From: Helicobacteraceae bacterium
Lineage (GTDB): Bacteria; Campylobacterota; Campylobacteria; Campylobacterales; SZUA-545
Length of the DNA stretch: 6,443 nt
Reading direction: 5' to 3'
Assembly: GCA_031282285.1 (NCBI GenBank)
Contig: JAITEA010000121.1
Coordinates: 1-6,443, forward strand
Made by a program: the position numbers and the translations under genes. The notes below the pieces were generated by a model. It had not been told where the DNA came from. It made no database searches and worked only from the letters and a program-made list of their open reading frames with translations. Below are positions 1 through 6,293 of this stretch, piece by piece (the first letter of the stretch is position 1; each line of letters opens with the position of its first letter).

Positions 1-4
1 TCCT

Positions 5-913
5 ATGAACGATTTTGAAATTAACTGGATGAACAAATATAATTACAAAGAGGCGTTTTCAAAACTTAATCTATCGGAAGATTATCAAAATTTGATTCGC
101 AATCTTGACGACAGAAGCGTATTTTGCTTAACGAGGATAATCAAAAGATTGCAATCGTTTATCGAGGGCAATAATCGTATAGAGTTATTTTCCGACGAGC
201 TTGAAAGAATGCAAGCGCTTGCTAAAGAGTATTATCCAAATATAATAAAATTGTCGCCCGAATGCTTCGCCTATAAACATTATTTGCTGCCCATAAATCA
301 TTTGGAAAGCTGCGTTTTTTACGATAAATGCAATATGACATATGTAAGAAACCTTGATAAGATAAAGCGCAAGGATTTTATCGACGCTGGCGGATTTATC
401 GGTGATTCCGCGATTGTGCTGGCAGAGTTTACCGAAGGACGCGTTTACGCTTTCGAGCCAAACTCGGAGAACTATAATTTGATGGAAAAAACAATCAAAA
501 TGAACGGCGGCAAAACGATAATTCCCGTGAAAAAAGGGCTTGGGCAAACCGATTCAAGCGAGGTTATATATTGCAACGGTTCTTGCTCAAGCGTTAAATT
601 AGAGACTGGCGACGGAAAAAGCGAGAGTATAGAAATAACCAGCGTTGATAAATACGCGGAAGAAAATAATCTCGATATCGGGCTTATAAAAGCGGATATA
701 GAAGGTTTTGAACAAGATTTGCTACGCGGCGCCGAGAAAACTATCCGAAACAAGAAGCCGGTATTGCTGATATGTATATATCATACAATCGACGATCTGT
801 TTCATGTAAAAACATTAATAGAAAGCTGGAATCTCGGATATAGATTTACAATCGCGGAGCATACTCCGGCGCGCATATTTCTGGAAACAATGCTGATTGC
901 GGAAGCGGAATAA
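5..913 (+). CDS. FkbM family SAM-dependent methyltransferase
   Basis: The protein (302 residues from the ATG at 5) has the three signature blocks of the FkbM methyltransferase family: the SAM-binding loop DAGGFIGDS at residues 127-135, the acidic end of strand 2 in YAFEPNSENY at 148-157, and KADIEGFE at 229-236 followed by LLRGAEKTI. Family members O-methylate sugars, polyketides or other small or polymer-bound substrates in the cytoplasm; the substrate here cannot be read from sequence. About 100 N-terminal residues precede the Rossmann domain, as in many glycan-locus FkbM proteins. No signal peptide or membrane segment is seen. The start is uncertain: the reading frame is still open at base 2 and no ribosome binding site is visible in the four bases available, so the gene may begin upstream. 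Base composition is clearly more AT-rich (many ATA, AAT and TTA codons) than the genes to its right, which suggests acquisition or a surface-glycan locus to the left. The family call is firm, the role open. Confidence 0.88.
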   Translation: MNDFEINWMNKYNYKEAFSKLNLSEDYQNLIRNLDDRSVFCLTRIIKRLQSFIEGNNRIELFSDELERMQALAKEYYPNIIKLSPECFAYKHYLLPINHLESCVFYDKCNMTYVRNLDKIKRKDFIDAGGFIGDSAIVLAEFTEGRVYAFEPNSENYNLMEKTIKMNGGKTIIPVKKGLGQTDSSEVIYCNGSCSSVKLETGDGKSESIEITSVDKYAEENNLDIGLIKADIEGFEQDLLRGAEKTIRNKKPVLLICIYHTIDDLFHVKTLIESWNLGYRFTIAEHTPARIFLETMLIAEAE

Positions 914-941
914 GCGTTTAAATATCCGCGTTTGTAGCGAG

Positions 942-974
942 CGGCGCGGAAAGAGGCGAATCTTGTCCGCGCCG
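942..974. terminator. Hairpin between convergent genes, possible bidirectional terminator
   Basis: CGGCGCGGA (942-950) pairs perfectly with TCCGCGCCG (966-974). Inside it AAGA (951-954) pairs with TCTT (961-964), leaving one bulged G at 965 and a six-base loop GGCGAA. It lies 28 bp past the fkbM stop and 25 bp past the metY stop, exactly where a shared terminator would sit. No clear T-run follows on either strand, so it is not a textbook intrinsic terminator; it may instead stabilise 3' ends. Confidence 0.45.
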
Positions 975-999
975 AAGCGAAGCTAAATGGCGATCGGCT

Positions 1000-2277
1000 T
1001 TAGCCGTTAAGCGCTTGGTCTAGATCGGCGATTAGATCTTCTGGCGCTTCCAAACCGATCGATAGCCGCACAAGCCCCGGGGTGATGCCGCAATCGGCTT
1101 GTTCTTGTTCGGTAAGCTGCTGATGCGTCGTGCTGGCGCTATGCGTGATAATCGATTTGCTGTCGCCGATATTAACGACGCGGCTAAAGATTTTCGTCGA
1201 GTTCAGAATATGCTTCGCAAACTCCAGATCGCCCACCTCGAAGCTAAGTAATCCGCTGGCGTAGCCTTTGAGATACTTTTTGGCGTAGCCGTAGTTTTTG
1301 TCGCCTTCCAGCAGCGGGTAGCTGACCGATTGTACCTTTTTATGCGTTTTGAGCCATTTGGCGATCGTAAGCGCGCTTTCGCTGTGGCGCCTAATCCGCA
1401 GGTTAAGCGTCTCCAGCCCCTGCAAAAACAGCCACGCCGTAAACGGCTGCGCGATCGCGCCGATATCCCTCGCCAGCGACAGCCGCGCCCTGAGCGTAAA
1501 TAACGGGAAGGGTAGCTGCGCGTAAACCAGCCCGTGATAGCTGTAATCGGGTTCGTTGAAGTGCTTATAACGATCGTTGCCGATAAGCAGTTCGTTCAGC
1601 CCCTCGCGCTCGACGATAATGCCGCCGATGCCAAGCCCCTGCCCGCTAGTGTATTTGCTGAGGCTATGGACGCTCACATCGACGCCCCAATCAAACGGGC
1701 GGAAAAGATAGGGCGTGGCGACGGTGTTATCCACGATCGTGGCGATCTTGTACTTTTTGGCGATCGCTACGATCGGCTCAAAATCGGCGATATCGATCGA
1801 CGGGTTGCTGATCGATTCAAATATGATCGCCCGCGTTTTGTCGTCGATCAGCGGTTCGATGGTTTCTGGTTTTTGCGGATCGTAGATACGCGTTTCGATC
1901 CCAAAGCGTTTGAGCGTGTATTGCGTCAAACTAAGCGTGCCGCCGTAAATCTTGTTGGCAAGCAGGATATTTTCTCCCGCCGCGGCGAGATTGGCTATCG
2001 AGTAGAAAACCGCAGCCGCGCCGCTGGAGGTCGCAAGCGCCGCCGCGCCGCCCTCGACTTCGGCAAAACGCCCCTCCAAAACGCCGACGGTCGGGTTGTT
2101 GAGGCGGGTGTAGATGTTGCCAAGCTCTCGCAAGGCAAATCTATTTGCCGCCGTTTCCGCGCTGCCAAACTCGTAGGCGGTGGTCTGGTAGATTGGCACC
2201 GCCATCGTCCCTTCGCCGCTCTTGGCGTCGTATGCCGCGTGAATGGCGGCGGTTTCCGGTTTCCAACTCTTGCTCAT
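1000..2277 (-). CDS. metY: O-acetylhomoserine sulfhydrylase, PLP-dependent
   Basis: This is a Cys/Met-metabolism PLP enzyme of 425 residues. It is predicted to condense O-acetylhomoserine with sulfide to give homocysteine (direct sulfhydrylation route to methionine), in the cytoplasm as a tetramer. Visible landmarks: YTRLNNPT at 56-63 (Tyr and Arg that hold the phosphate of PLP from a neighbouring subunit), SSGAAA at 84-89, NPS at 158-160, DN at 183-184 (Asp to the PLP ring nitrogen), the Schiff-base lysine K208 in HSLSKYTSGQG, the GDSKSIITHSASTTHQQL block at 371-388, and R404 in VRLSIGLE, which binds the substrate carboxylate. The length (about 425) and the insert around 235-260 fit MetY better than MetB or MetZ (about 380-400). 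The ATG at 2277 is preceded by AAGGAAC with 5 bases between. It lies 51 bp downstream of rdgB on the same strand, so co-transcription is likely. No metX lies in the window to supply the substrate. Confidence 0.93.
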   Translation of the reverse strand: MSKSWKPETAAIHAAYDAKSGEGTMAVPIYQTTAYEFGSAETAANRFALRELGNIYTRLNNPTVGVLEGRFAEVEGGAAALATSSGAAAVFYSIANLAAAGENILLANKIYGGTLSLTQYTLKRFGIETRIYDPQKPETIEPLIDDKTRAIIFESISNPSIDIADFEPIVAIAKKYKIATIVDNTVATPYLFRPFDWGVDVSVHSLSKYTSGQGLGIGGIIVEREGLNELLIGNDRYKHFNEPDYSYHGLVYAQLPFPLFTLRARLSLARDIGAIAQPFTAWLFLQGLETLNLRIRRHSESALTIAKWLKTHKKVQSVSYPLLEGDKNYGYAKKYLKGYASGLLSFEVGDLEFAKHILNSTKIFSRVVNIGDSKSIITHSASTTHQQLTEQEQADCGITPGLVRLSIGLEAPEDLIADLDQALNG

Positions 2278-2280
2278 ATT

Positions 2281-2316
2281 GTTCCTTTGTTGATTGATTT
2301 ACTAGACATAATATTA
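2281..2316 (-). promoter_or_regulatory. metY ribosome binding site and possible -10 element
   Basis: On the minus strand AAGGAAC (2287-2281) precedes the metY ATG. Further upstream TAATATTATG (2316-2307) contains TATTAT and TAATAT, either of which would serve as a -10 hexamer. No -35 hexamer at 17 bp is evident. This could give metY its own promoter in addition to read-through from rdgB. The RBS is clear; the promoter is weakly supported. Confidence 0.3.
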
Positions 2317-2328
2317 CCGCGTTGAAAC

Positions 2329-2910
2329 TTAAAGATACGGCTTAATTTTTTCCAGCGCCTTTGCGCGGTGGCTGATCGAGGCTTTTGTATTGGCGCTTAA
2401 CTCGCCCAGCGTCCTATCAAACCCGCTTGGGATAAAGATCGGATCGTAGCCAAAGCCGTTCGCGCCGCGCGGCGAAACGATAACTTCGCCCTCCAGCCTG
2501 CCGCTTTCCGTCCGTTCGCTTCCGGCTGTTTTGAGCGCGATCGCCGCCTCGTAGTAGGCGTAGGCGCGCTCCAGCCCCCGCGCTTTGAGTTCGCCGATCA
2601 GCTTAAGCAGGTTTTCTTTGTCGCTCGCGTTTTCGCCCGCGAATCTGGCGCTTCTGATCCCAAGTACGCCCTCGCCCAAAACGGGGACGATAATGCCGCT
2701 GTCGTCGCTAATTACAACGGCGGACGGGTCGTTTAGCGCCGCGAAAACGGCGCGCGCCTTGATCAGCGCGTTGGCGGCGAAACTATCGCCGTTTTCGTCT
2801 ATCGTAATAGGCGCGATCAGCTCCGAATACGCCGCGACGCTAAAGCCCTCCAGCAGCGCGGCGATCTCCGCCGCCTTATGCCCGTTTGCGCTTGCAAGTA
2901 TCAATTTCAC
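2329..2910 (-). CDS. rdgB: XTP/dITP diphosphatase (RdgB/HAM1 family)
   Basis: This enzyme hydrolyses dITP, dXTP, ITP and XTP to the monophosphates and pyrophosphate, keeping deaminated purines out of DNA and RNA. At 193 residues it has the usual family length, and all hallmark blocks are present in order: ASANGHK with N9 and K12, DENGDSFAANALIKA with E39, N47 and K51, the metal/catalytic VISDDSG at 66-72, GIRSARFAGENASD at 84-97, GFGYDPIF at 152-159, LGELSANTK at 168-176 and SHR at 180-182. The start is GTG (2910-2908): AGAGG lies 5 bases upstream and the product begins MKLILASANG, matching the beta-1 strand at which the family normally starts. It is transcribed away from the MFS gene and heads a likely unit with metY. 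The same rdgB/MFS divergent pairing is, from memory, found in Campylobacter jejuni. Confidence 0.95.
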   Translation of the reverse strand: MKLILASANGHKAAEIAALLEGFSVAAYSELIAPITIDENGDSFAANALIKARAVFAALNDPSAVVISDDSGIIVPVLGEGVLGIRSARFAGENASDKENLLKLIGELKARGLERAYAYYEAAIALKTAGSERTESGRLEGEVIVSPRGANGFGYDPIFIPSGFDRTLGELSANTKASISHRAKALEKIKPYL

Positions 2911-2931
2911 GATAACCTCTCAAAAAGCCAA

Positions 2932-2945
2932 GATCATATATGATC
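2932..2945. promoter_or_regulatory. Perfect 14-bp palindrome in divergent rdgB/MFS promoter region
   Basis: GATCATATATGATC is a perfect inverted repeat with no spacer, placed in the 55-bp gap between the divergent rdgB and MFS starts. Its centre is 28 bp from each start codon, and a GATC tetramer forms each arm. TATATG can be read as a -10-like hexamer on both strands, giving leaders of about 17-20 nt for each gene. It could be a repressor operator, a pair of overlapping -10 elements, or both. No convincing -35 hexamers are present. The palindrome is certain; its function is inferred. Confidence 0.45.
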
Positions 2946-2954
2946 AGAACTTTC

Positions 2955-2960
2955 AAGGAG
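2955..2960 (+). promoter_or_regulatory. Ribosome binding site of the MFS gene
   Basis: AAGGAG lies 5 bases upstream of an in-frame ATC codon (2966-2968). No in-frame ATG, GTG or TTG lies within normal spacing: the nearest TTG (2978) is 17 bases away. The ATG at 2940 is in another frame. This site therefore decides the unusual start proposed for the MFS gene. Confidence 0.7.
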
Positions 2961-2965
2961 CTTTT

Positions 2966-4273
2966 ATCAGACCAATCTTGTATTTATGCGCGATATTGGC
3001 GCTCAGATTTTTCGGACTTTTTCTTGTCCTGCCGATCCTCGCCATCGACGCGGCGGGCTTAAAGGGCGGCACGCCGTTTCTGGCGGGGCTTGCGGTGGGC
3101 GGCTACGCGCTGATGCAGATGATCTTTCAATATCCCTTCGGCGCGCTGAGCGATCGCATAGGGCGCAAAAAGATGATCGCTATTGGTATGTCCATATTCG
3201 CCGTCGGATCGGCGATATGCGCGTTAGCCGACAGCGTGATCGTCTTGATCGCGGGGCGGTTTATTCAGGGCGCGGGCGCGGTGAGCGCCGTTATCACCGC
3301 CACGATCGGCGATCTGACCAACGAGGAGAACCGCTCCAAAGCGATGGCGCTGATGGGTATGTCGATCGCCTGTAGCTTTATCGTCGCGCTGCTCGTGGGA
3401 CCGCTGGCGGGCGCGAAGTTTGGCGTACCTTCGCTATTCTGGGCTAGCTTCGCGCTGGCGATCCCCGCGCTGATTATCCTCGCGATAGCGCCGGAAGCGC
3501 CGAAAATAACGCCGATCGAGCCGATTGTGGGGAGCAAAATACGGCGCATATTCGCCAACCGCAATCTAAGGCGGCTGAATATCGCTATGTTTTTGCACAG
3601 CTTTATTATGACCGCGTCGTTTTTTATGATCCCGATGGTTTTGACGCAAAACGAAGGCTACGAGCTGGAGACGCTCTGGCGCGTCTATCTGCCCGCGCTG
3701 CTTTGCGGCGTTATGGCTATGGGGATCGGTACGGGCGTGGGCGAAAAGCTGGGCGCGGTCAAAAGCGTTATGCTGATCGCGATCGCGATTTTGATCGCGA
3801 CCTTTATCCTGATCGTAGCGGCGCCGCGCAGTTTCGTTTTCTGGGTGATGGCGCTGTTTATCGGGCTGAACAGCTTGGAGCCGCTGATGCAGTCGAGCGC
3901 GACGAAATTCGCGCGTTCGGACGAGCGCGGATCGGCGCTTGGCGTATTCAACGCCTGTCAATTCGGCGGCGTTTTCGTCGGCGGCGCGTGCGCGGGGGCG
4001 ATCTACGGCGGCTACGGGTTAGCCGCGCTCGCCGTTTTGCTCTGCGCGCTCTGCGTCGCGTGGCTGGCGCTGACTTTGGGCATCGACAACCCGCGCCGCA
4101 CGAAAACCGTCGCCGTCGAGCTTGCGCGCCCGTTAAAGCGGGAGACGATCGAAAAATATCGCGGCGTCGTGGAGTGCTATCGCGCCGATAAACTGTATGT
4201 GCGCTATGATCCGACCATAATTTCAAGCAAAACTCTGCTAGATTACCTGCGAGAGGAAAACGATGGTAATTGA
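2966..4273 (+). CDS. MFS efflux transporter with C-terminal YAM-like domain (YajR/CmeG-like)
   Basis: This is an inner-membrane major facilitator of 435 residues with about 12 hydrophobic segments, probably a proton-driven drug or metabolite exporter. Motif A, GALSDRIGRKKM, is at 59-70 between TM2 and TM3; motif B, RFIQGAG, at 98-104; and the antiporter motif C region, GPLAG, at 145-149. The stretch DLTNEENRSKAMALMG (116-131) closely resembles E. coli YajR. After TM12 a soluble tail (about 387-430) has a beta-alpha-beta pattern (GVVECYRADKLYVRYDP) like the ferredoxin-fold YAM domain of YajR; it lacks a CxxC metal site. The divergent rdgB neighbour recalls CmeG (Cj1375) of C. jejuni. An open frame continues upstream antisense to rdgB, but that part is not protein-like. 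The start chosen is ATC at 2966, 5 bases after AAGGAG, which places the conserved ALRFFGLFLVLP of TM1 at its usual distance from the N-terminus. The alternative is TTG at 2978. The 3' end overlaps gatC by 11 bp. The substrate is unknown. Confidence 0.88.
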   Translation: MRPILYLCAILALRFFGLFLVLPILAIDAAGLKGGTPFLAGLAVGGYALMQMIFQYPFGALSDRIGRKKMIAIGMSIFAVGSAICALADSVIVLIAGRFIQGAGAVSAVITATIGDLTNEENRSKAMALMGMSIACSFIVALLVGPLAGAKFGVPSLFWASFALAIPALIILAIAPEAPKITPIEPIVGSKIRRIFANRNLRRLNIAMFLHSFIMTASFFMIPMVLTQNEGYELETLWRVYLPALLCGVMAMGIGTGVGEKLGAVKSVMLIAIAILIATFILIVAAPRSFVFWVMALFIGLNSLEPLMQSSATKFARSDERGSALGVFNACQFGGVFVGGACAGAIYGGYGLAALAVLLCALCVAWLALTLGIDNPRRTKTVAVELARPLKRETIEKYRGVVECYRADKLYVRYDPTIISSKTLLDYLREENDGN

Positions 4274-4553
4274 CGATAACCTTTTGGAGCGGTTGGAAAA
4301 ACTTTCGCAGCTTACGATCGCGCCCGACAAACGCGAAGCCGCCAAACGCAGTTTGAGCGAGATTCTGGATTTCGTGGAGAAGCTAAACGAGCTGGACACA
4401 AGCCATATCGACGCGATCTCCGCGCTGTTTGACGCGCGAGCGGAGTTTCGCGCCGACGAGCCCAAAGAGGATCGCGCCGTTTTTGACGATCTGATCAAAC
4501 GCGCGCCCAAAGCCGACGGACGGAGCTTTATCACGCCCAGAGTCGTAGGCTAA
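4263..4553 (+). CDS. gatC: Asp-tRNA(Asn)/Glu-tRNA(Gln) amidotransferase subunit C
   Basis: GatC is the small subunit of the GatCAB amidotransferase, which converts Glu-tRNA(Gln) and Asp-tRNA(Asn) to the amidated forms; it clamps and stabilises GatA against GatB. The 96-residue product has the usual length and layout: an N-terminal helical pair (LLERLEKLSQLTIAPDKR, then LSEILDFVEKLNELDTSHID at 31-50), the acidic linker RADEPKED, and the C-terminal belt KRAPKADGRSFITPRVVG that ends in the typical PRVV/PKVL. The ATG at 4263 has AGAGGA about 6 bases upstream and lies inside the 3' end of the MFS gene, implying translational coupling. pilT follows after 23 bp. gatA and gatB are not in this window, so the complex is encoded at more than one place, as is common in Campylobacterota. 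Confidence 0.93.
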   Translation: MVIDDNLLERLEKLSQLTIAPDKREAAKRSLSEILDFVEKLNELDTSHIDAISALFDARAEFRADEPKEDRAVFDDLIKRAPKADGRSFITPRVVG

Positions 4554-4576
4554 ACCCAAAAAAGGAGCATTACAGT

Positions 4577-5656
4577 ATGGAACTAAGCGAACTGAGCCTT
4601 GATCAGCTCTTGAAAACCGTGCACGCGCACGACGCGAGCGACCTGCACCTGCTTGTCGGCGCGGAGCCGCAGGTGCGCATTCACTCCATTATGACGCCGC
4701 TCGATCTGCCCAAGCTGGATCGCAACACGATTCAGACTATGTGTTACTCGGTGCTGACCGACTCGCAGAAAAAGAAGTTCGAGGAAGCCAAAGAGCTTGA
4801 CTTCGCGCTTGATATGCCCAAAATCGGTCGTTTCCGCGCCAACTTCTACTACGAGCGGCACAATATGGCGGCTTCGTTTCGTATTATCCCGACGGATATT
4901 CCCTCGATCGAGAGCCTAAACCTGCCCATTATGCTCAAAGATCTGATCAAGCGCCAGAAGGGGTTGATTCTGGTTACGGGTCCTACGGGCAGCGGCAAAA
5001 CGACCACGCTCGCCGCGATGGTTCACGAGTTAAACACCACCGAAAAGGGGCACATCATCACGGTTGAAGACCCCGTGGAGTTTATCCACCCGCACGGCAC
5101 CTGCATAGTTTCGCACAGAAGTTTGGAGGAGGATACGCACAGCTTCGCCGAGGCGCTCAAACACGCGCTGCGTCAAGACCCAGATATCATTCTGGTGGGC
5201 GAAATGCGCGATGTAACGACGATAAGAACCGCGCTGACCGCCGCCGAAACGGGGCACTTGGTTTTAGGAACGCTGCATACCAACTCCGCGCCGCAGACGA
5301 TCAGCCGTATTATCAATGTGTTCCCCACCGACGAACAGGCGCTAATCCGCACGCAGCTTTCTATGGGATTGCTGGGCGTGGTTTCGCAGGTGCTTATGCC
5401 CAAGGTAAGCGGCGGGCGGAAGGCGATTTTTGAGATTATGGTCAATATCCCCGCGATCGCCAACCTGATCCGCGACGATAAGTTGCACCAAATCTACTCC
5501 ACGATGCAGATCGGTCAGCAGCAGACCAAGATGCAGACGCAGACGCAGGAGCTTATCAAAGCCTTCCGCGCCGGAGATATCAGCAGAGAGAACGCGCTGA
5601 AGTTCGCGTCGAATATCGACGAGATGAAAAAGGCGCTTGGCGTCGAGATGAACTAA
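4577..5656 (+). CDS. pilT: Type IV pilus retraction ATPase PilT
   Basis: This is a hexameric cytoplasmic secretion ATPase that powers pilus disassembly for twitching, surface sensing and DNA uptake. At 359 residues it has PilT length (PilB is about 550). It has an N-terminal PAS-like domain (about 1-110) containing SDLHL at 21-25, Walker A GPTGSGKT at 135-142, the Asp box ITVEDPVEF at 161-169, Walker B DIILVGEMRD at 203-212 with catalytic E209, and the His box GHLVLGTLHT at 226-235. The retraction-specific AIRNLIRE motif is present as AIANLIRD at 293-300, which favours PilT over PilB or GspE. The segment usually reading NQREVGxDT is SHRSLEEDT here (179-187). A glutamine-rich stretch lies at 311-325. 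AAGGAG 9 bases before the ATG at 4577 sets the start. It is the last gene of the MFS-gatC-pilT unit and is followed by a clear terminator. No other pilus gene is in view. Confidence 0.95.
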   Translation: MELSELSLDQLLKTVHAHDASDLHLLVGAEPQVRIHSIMTPLDLPKLDRNTIQTMCYSVLTDSQKKKFEEAKELDFALDMPKIGRFRANFYYERHNMAASFRIIPTDIPSIESLNLPIMLKDLIKRQKGLILVTGPTGSGKTTTLAAMVHELNTTEKGHIITVEDPVEFIHPHGTCIVSHRSLEEDTHSFAEALKHALRQDPDIILVGEMRDVTTIRTALTAAETGHLVLGTLHTNSAPQTISRIINVFPTDEQALIRTQLSMGLLGVVSQVLMPKVSGGRKAIFEIMVNIPAIANLIRDDKLHQIYSTMQIGQQQTKMQTQTQELIKAFRAGDISRENALKFASNIDEMKKALGVEMN

Positions 5657-5661
5657 ACGCT

Positions 5662-5703
5662 AAAAGCGGCGCTGCGCGTTTTGTTCGGAGCGCCGTTTGT
5701 TTT
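5662..5703 (+). terminator. Rho-independent terminator after pilT, probably bidirectional
   Basis: CGGCGCT (5667-5673) pairs with AGCGCCG (5689-5695) around a 15-base loop. A run of A lies before the stem and TTTGTTTT (5696-5703) follows it, 5 bp past the pilT stop. On the minus strand the same hairpin is followed by CTTTTAG, so it may also stop transcripts from the convergent toxin-antitoxin module. The remaining gap, 5704-5800, is AT-rich with T-runs; I see no gene or strong second hairpin in it. Confidence 0.75.
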
Positions 5704-5800
5704 GGTCGCAACTTGGGGTAAAACTAGAGCTAAAAGGCGCGGAAATAAAAGGGTTTTTTGCGTAAATCCGCTTCTTTTTTGGTTTATCACGCGGCTTTCA

Positions 5801-6055
5801 TTAGCGCTTATAGACCTTATCGCGGCTATCTATAGCTACGATCTCCGCGCTATCAGCCGACAGCCTAATAATCACGCGCTTTTTACCAAAACGCAAACGA
5901 TGCAATCCGCGAAGCGATCCGGTTAAAGGCTTTGGCGAAGGAACGCCGGTCGTCGCAAAATCGTTTATGCGTTTAATAATTTCCACGCGAGCGTATTGAT
6001 CCATTTTGTCTAACGCTTTGATCGCTTCGTCGTCAAACTCAATCTTTAACGCCAT
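5801..6055 (-). CDS. Type II toxin, RelE/ParE superfamily
   Basis: The small basic protein of 84 residues has the RelE/ParE fold order: a beta strand (ALKIEFDDEA), a helical hairpin (AIKALDKMDQYARVEIIKRINDF is spanned by 11-33), then KPLTGSLRGLHRLRFGKKR at 42-60 and the final strands VIIRL, EIVAI and DKVY. RelE-type toxins cleave mRNA on the ribosome; ParE-type toxins poison gyrase. Basic residues R53, R55, K58-R60 and R78, plus Y82, lie where RelE keeps its catalytic Arg and Tyr residues, which leans toward mRNA interferase, but the family split cannot be settled by eye. The usual HR of the last strand is SR here (77-78). The ATG at 6055 lies inside the antitoxin gene (17-bp overlap) with no good Shine-Dalgarno before it, so translation is probably coupled to the antitoxin, keeping toxin below antitoxin. 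The gene is intact. Confidence 0.88.
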   Translation of the reverse strand: MALKIEFDDEAIKALDKMDQYARVEIIKRINDFATTGVPSPKPLTGSLRGLHRLRFGKKRVIIRLSADSAEIVAIDSRDKVYKR

Positions 6056-6275
6056 ATCGCGCTTTCACTTCGTCTAGCGTCCAGCGCTTTGTTTCCCCGC
6101 GATCGGCGGCGTCGACGATTGCGTCGTATCGCGCGGCGTTGGCGCGATCGTAGATATAATCGGCGTATTCCTCGATCGCCTCTTTGATAATCTGACTTTG
6201 CTTTTTGCCAAGCTCGCGGGCAAGCTTAGCAATCTGTTCGATCAAATCGGGCGTCAGCGAATATGTTTTTGTCAT
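6039..6275 (-). CDS. Type II antitoxin, ribbon-helix-helix (RelB/CopG-like)
   Basis: The protein has 78 residues. Residues 3-37 (a KTYSLTP strand, helix LIEQIAKLARELG, turn KKQ, helix SQIIKEAIEEY) make a ribbon-helix-helix DNA-binding domain that dimerises through the strand. The tail (about 45-78: ARYDAIVDAADRGETKRWTL, then DEVKARYG) is the charged segment that in RelB-type antitoxins wraps the toxin. It neutralises the downstream RelE/ParE toxin and, with it, should repress its own promoter. Start: ATG at 6275 with AAGGAG 5 bases upstream. The stop overlaps the toxin start by 17 bp, the usual antitoxin-first order. An extended -10 promoter and tandem repeats lie directly upstream. A homologous but truncated antitoxin reading frame points the other way 58 bp further right. 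Confidence 0.9.
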   Translation of the reverse strand: MTKTYSLTPDLIEQIAKLARELGKKQSQIIKEAIEEYADYIYDRANAARYDAIVDAADRGETKRWTLDEVKARYGVKD

Positions 6276-6293
6276 TTTTGCTCCTTTGCGTTA

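Noticed and set aside
995..1006. Small inverted repeat CGGCT-TT-AGCCG at the metY stop codon
   Set aside because: Five base pairs with a two-base loop and no T-run; too weak to call a terminator.
1534..2325. Long plus-strand open frame of 263 codons opposite metY
   Set aside because: It is an Arg/Asp-rich shadow of the metY codons with no recognisable domain; metY has every expected catalytic residue.
2585..2965. Upstream extension of the MFS reading frame by about 127 residues
   Set aside because: It runs entirely antisense to the well-supported rdgB gene, its translation is low-complexity Ser/Ala/Leu, and the family has no such N-terminus.
5515..5552. Short CAG/ACG-rich repeat in pilT
   Set aside because: It encodes a glutamine-rich stretch in frame in a region where PilT proteins already have several Gln and Met residues; no independent repeat function is suggested.
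5704..5800. Possible terminator for the toxin gene on the minus strand
   Set aside because: Only 4-5 bp stems with long loops (GCGGA/TCCGC) can be drawn; the pilT terminator beyond it is a better bidirectional candidate.
5681..5926. Small plus-strand frame of about 81 codons after pilT
   Set aside because: It begins inside the pilT terminator loop, has no ribosome binding site and overlaps the toxin gene antisense.
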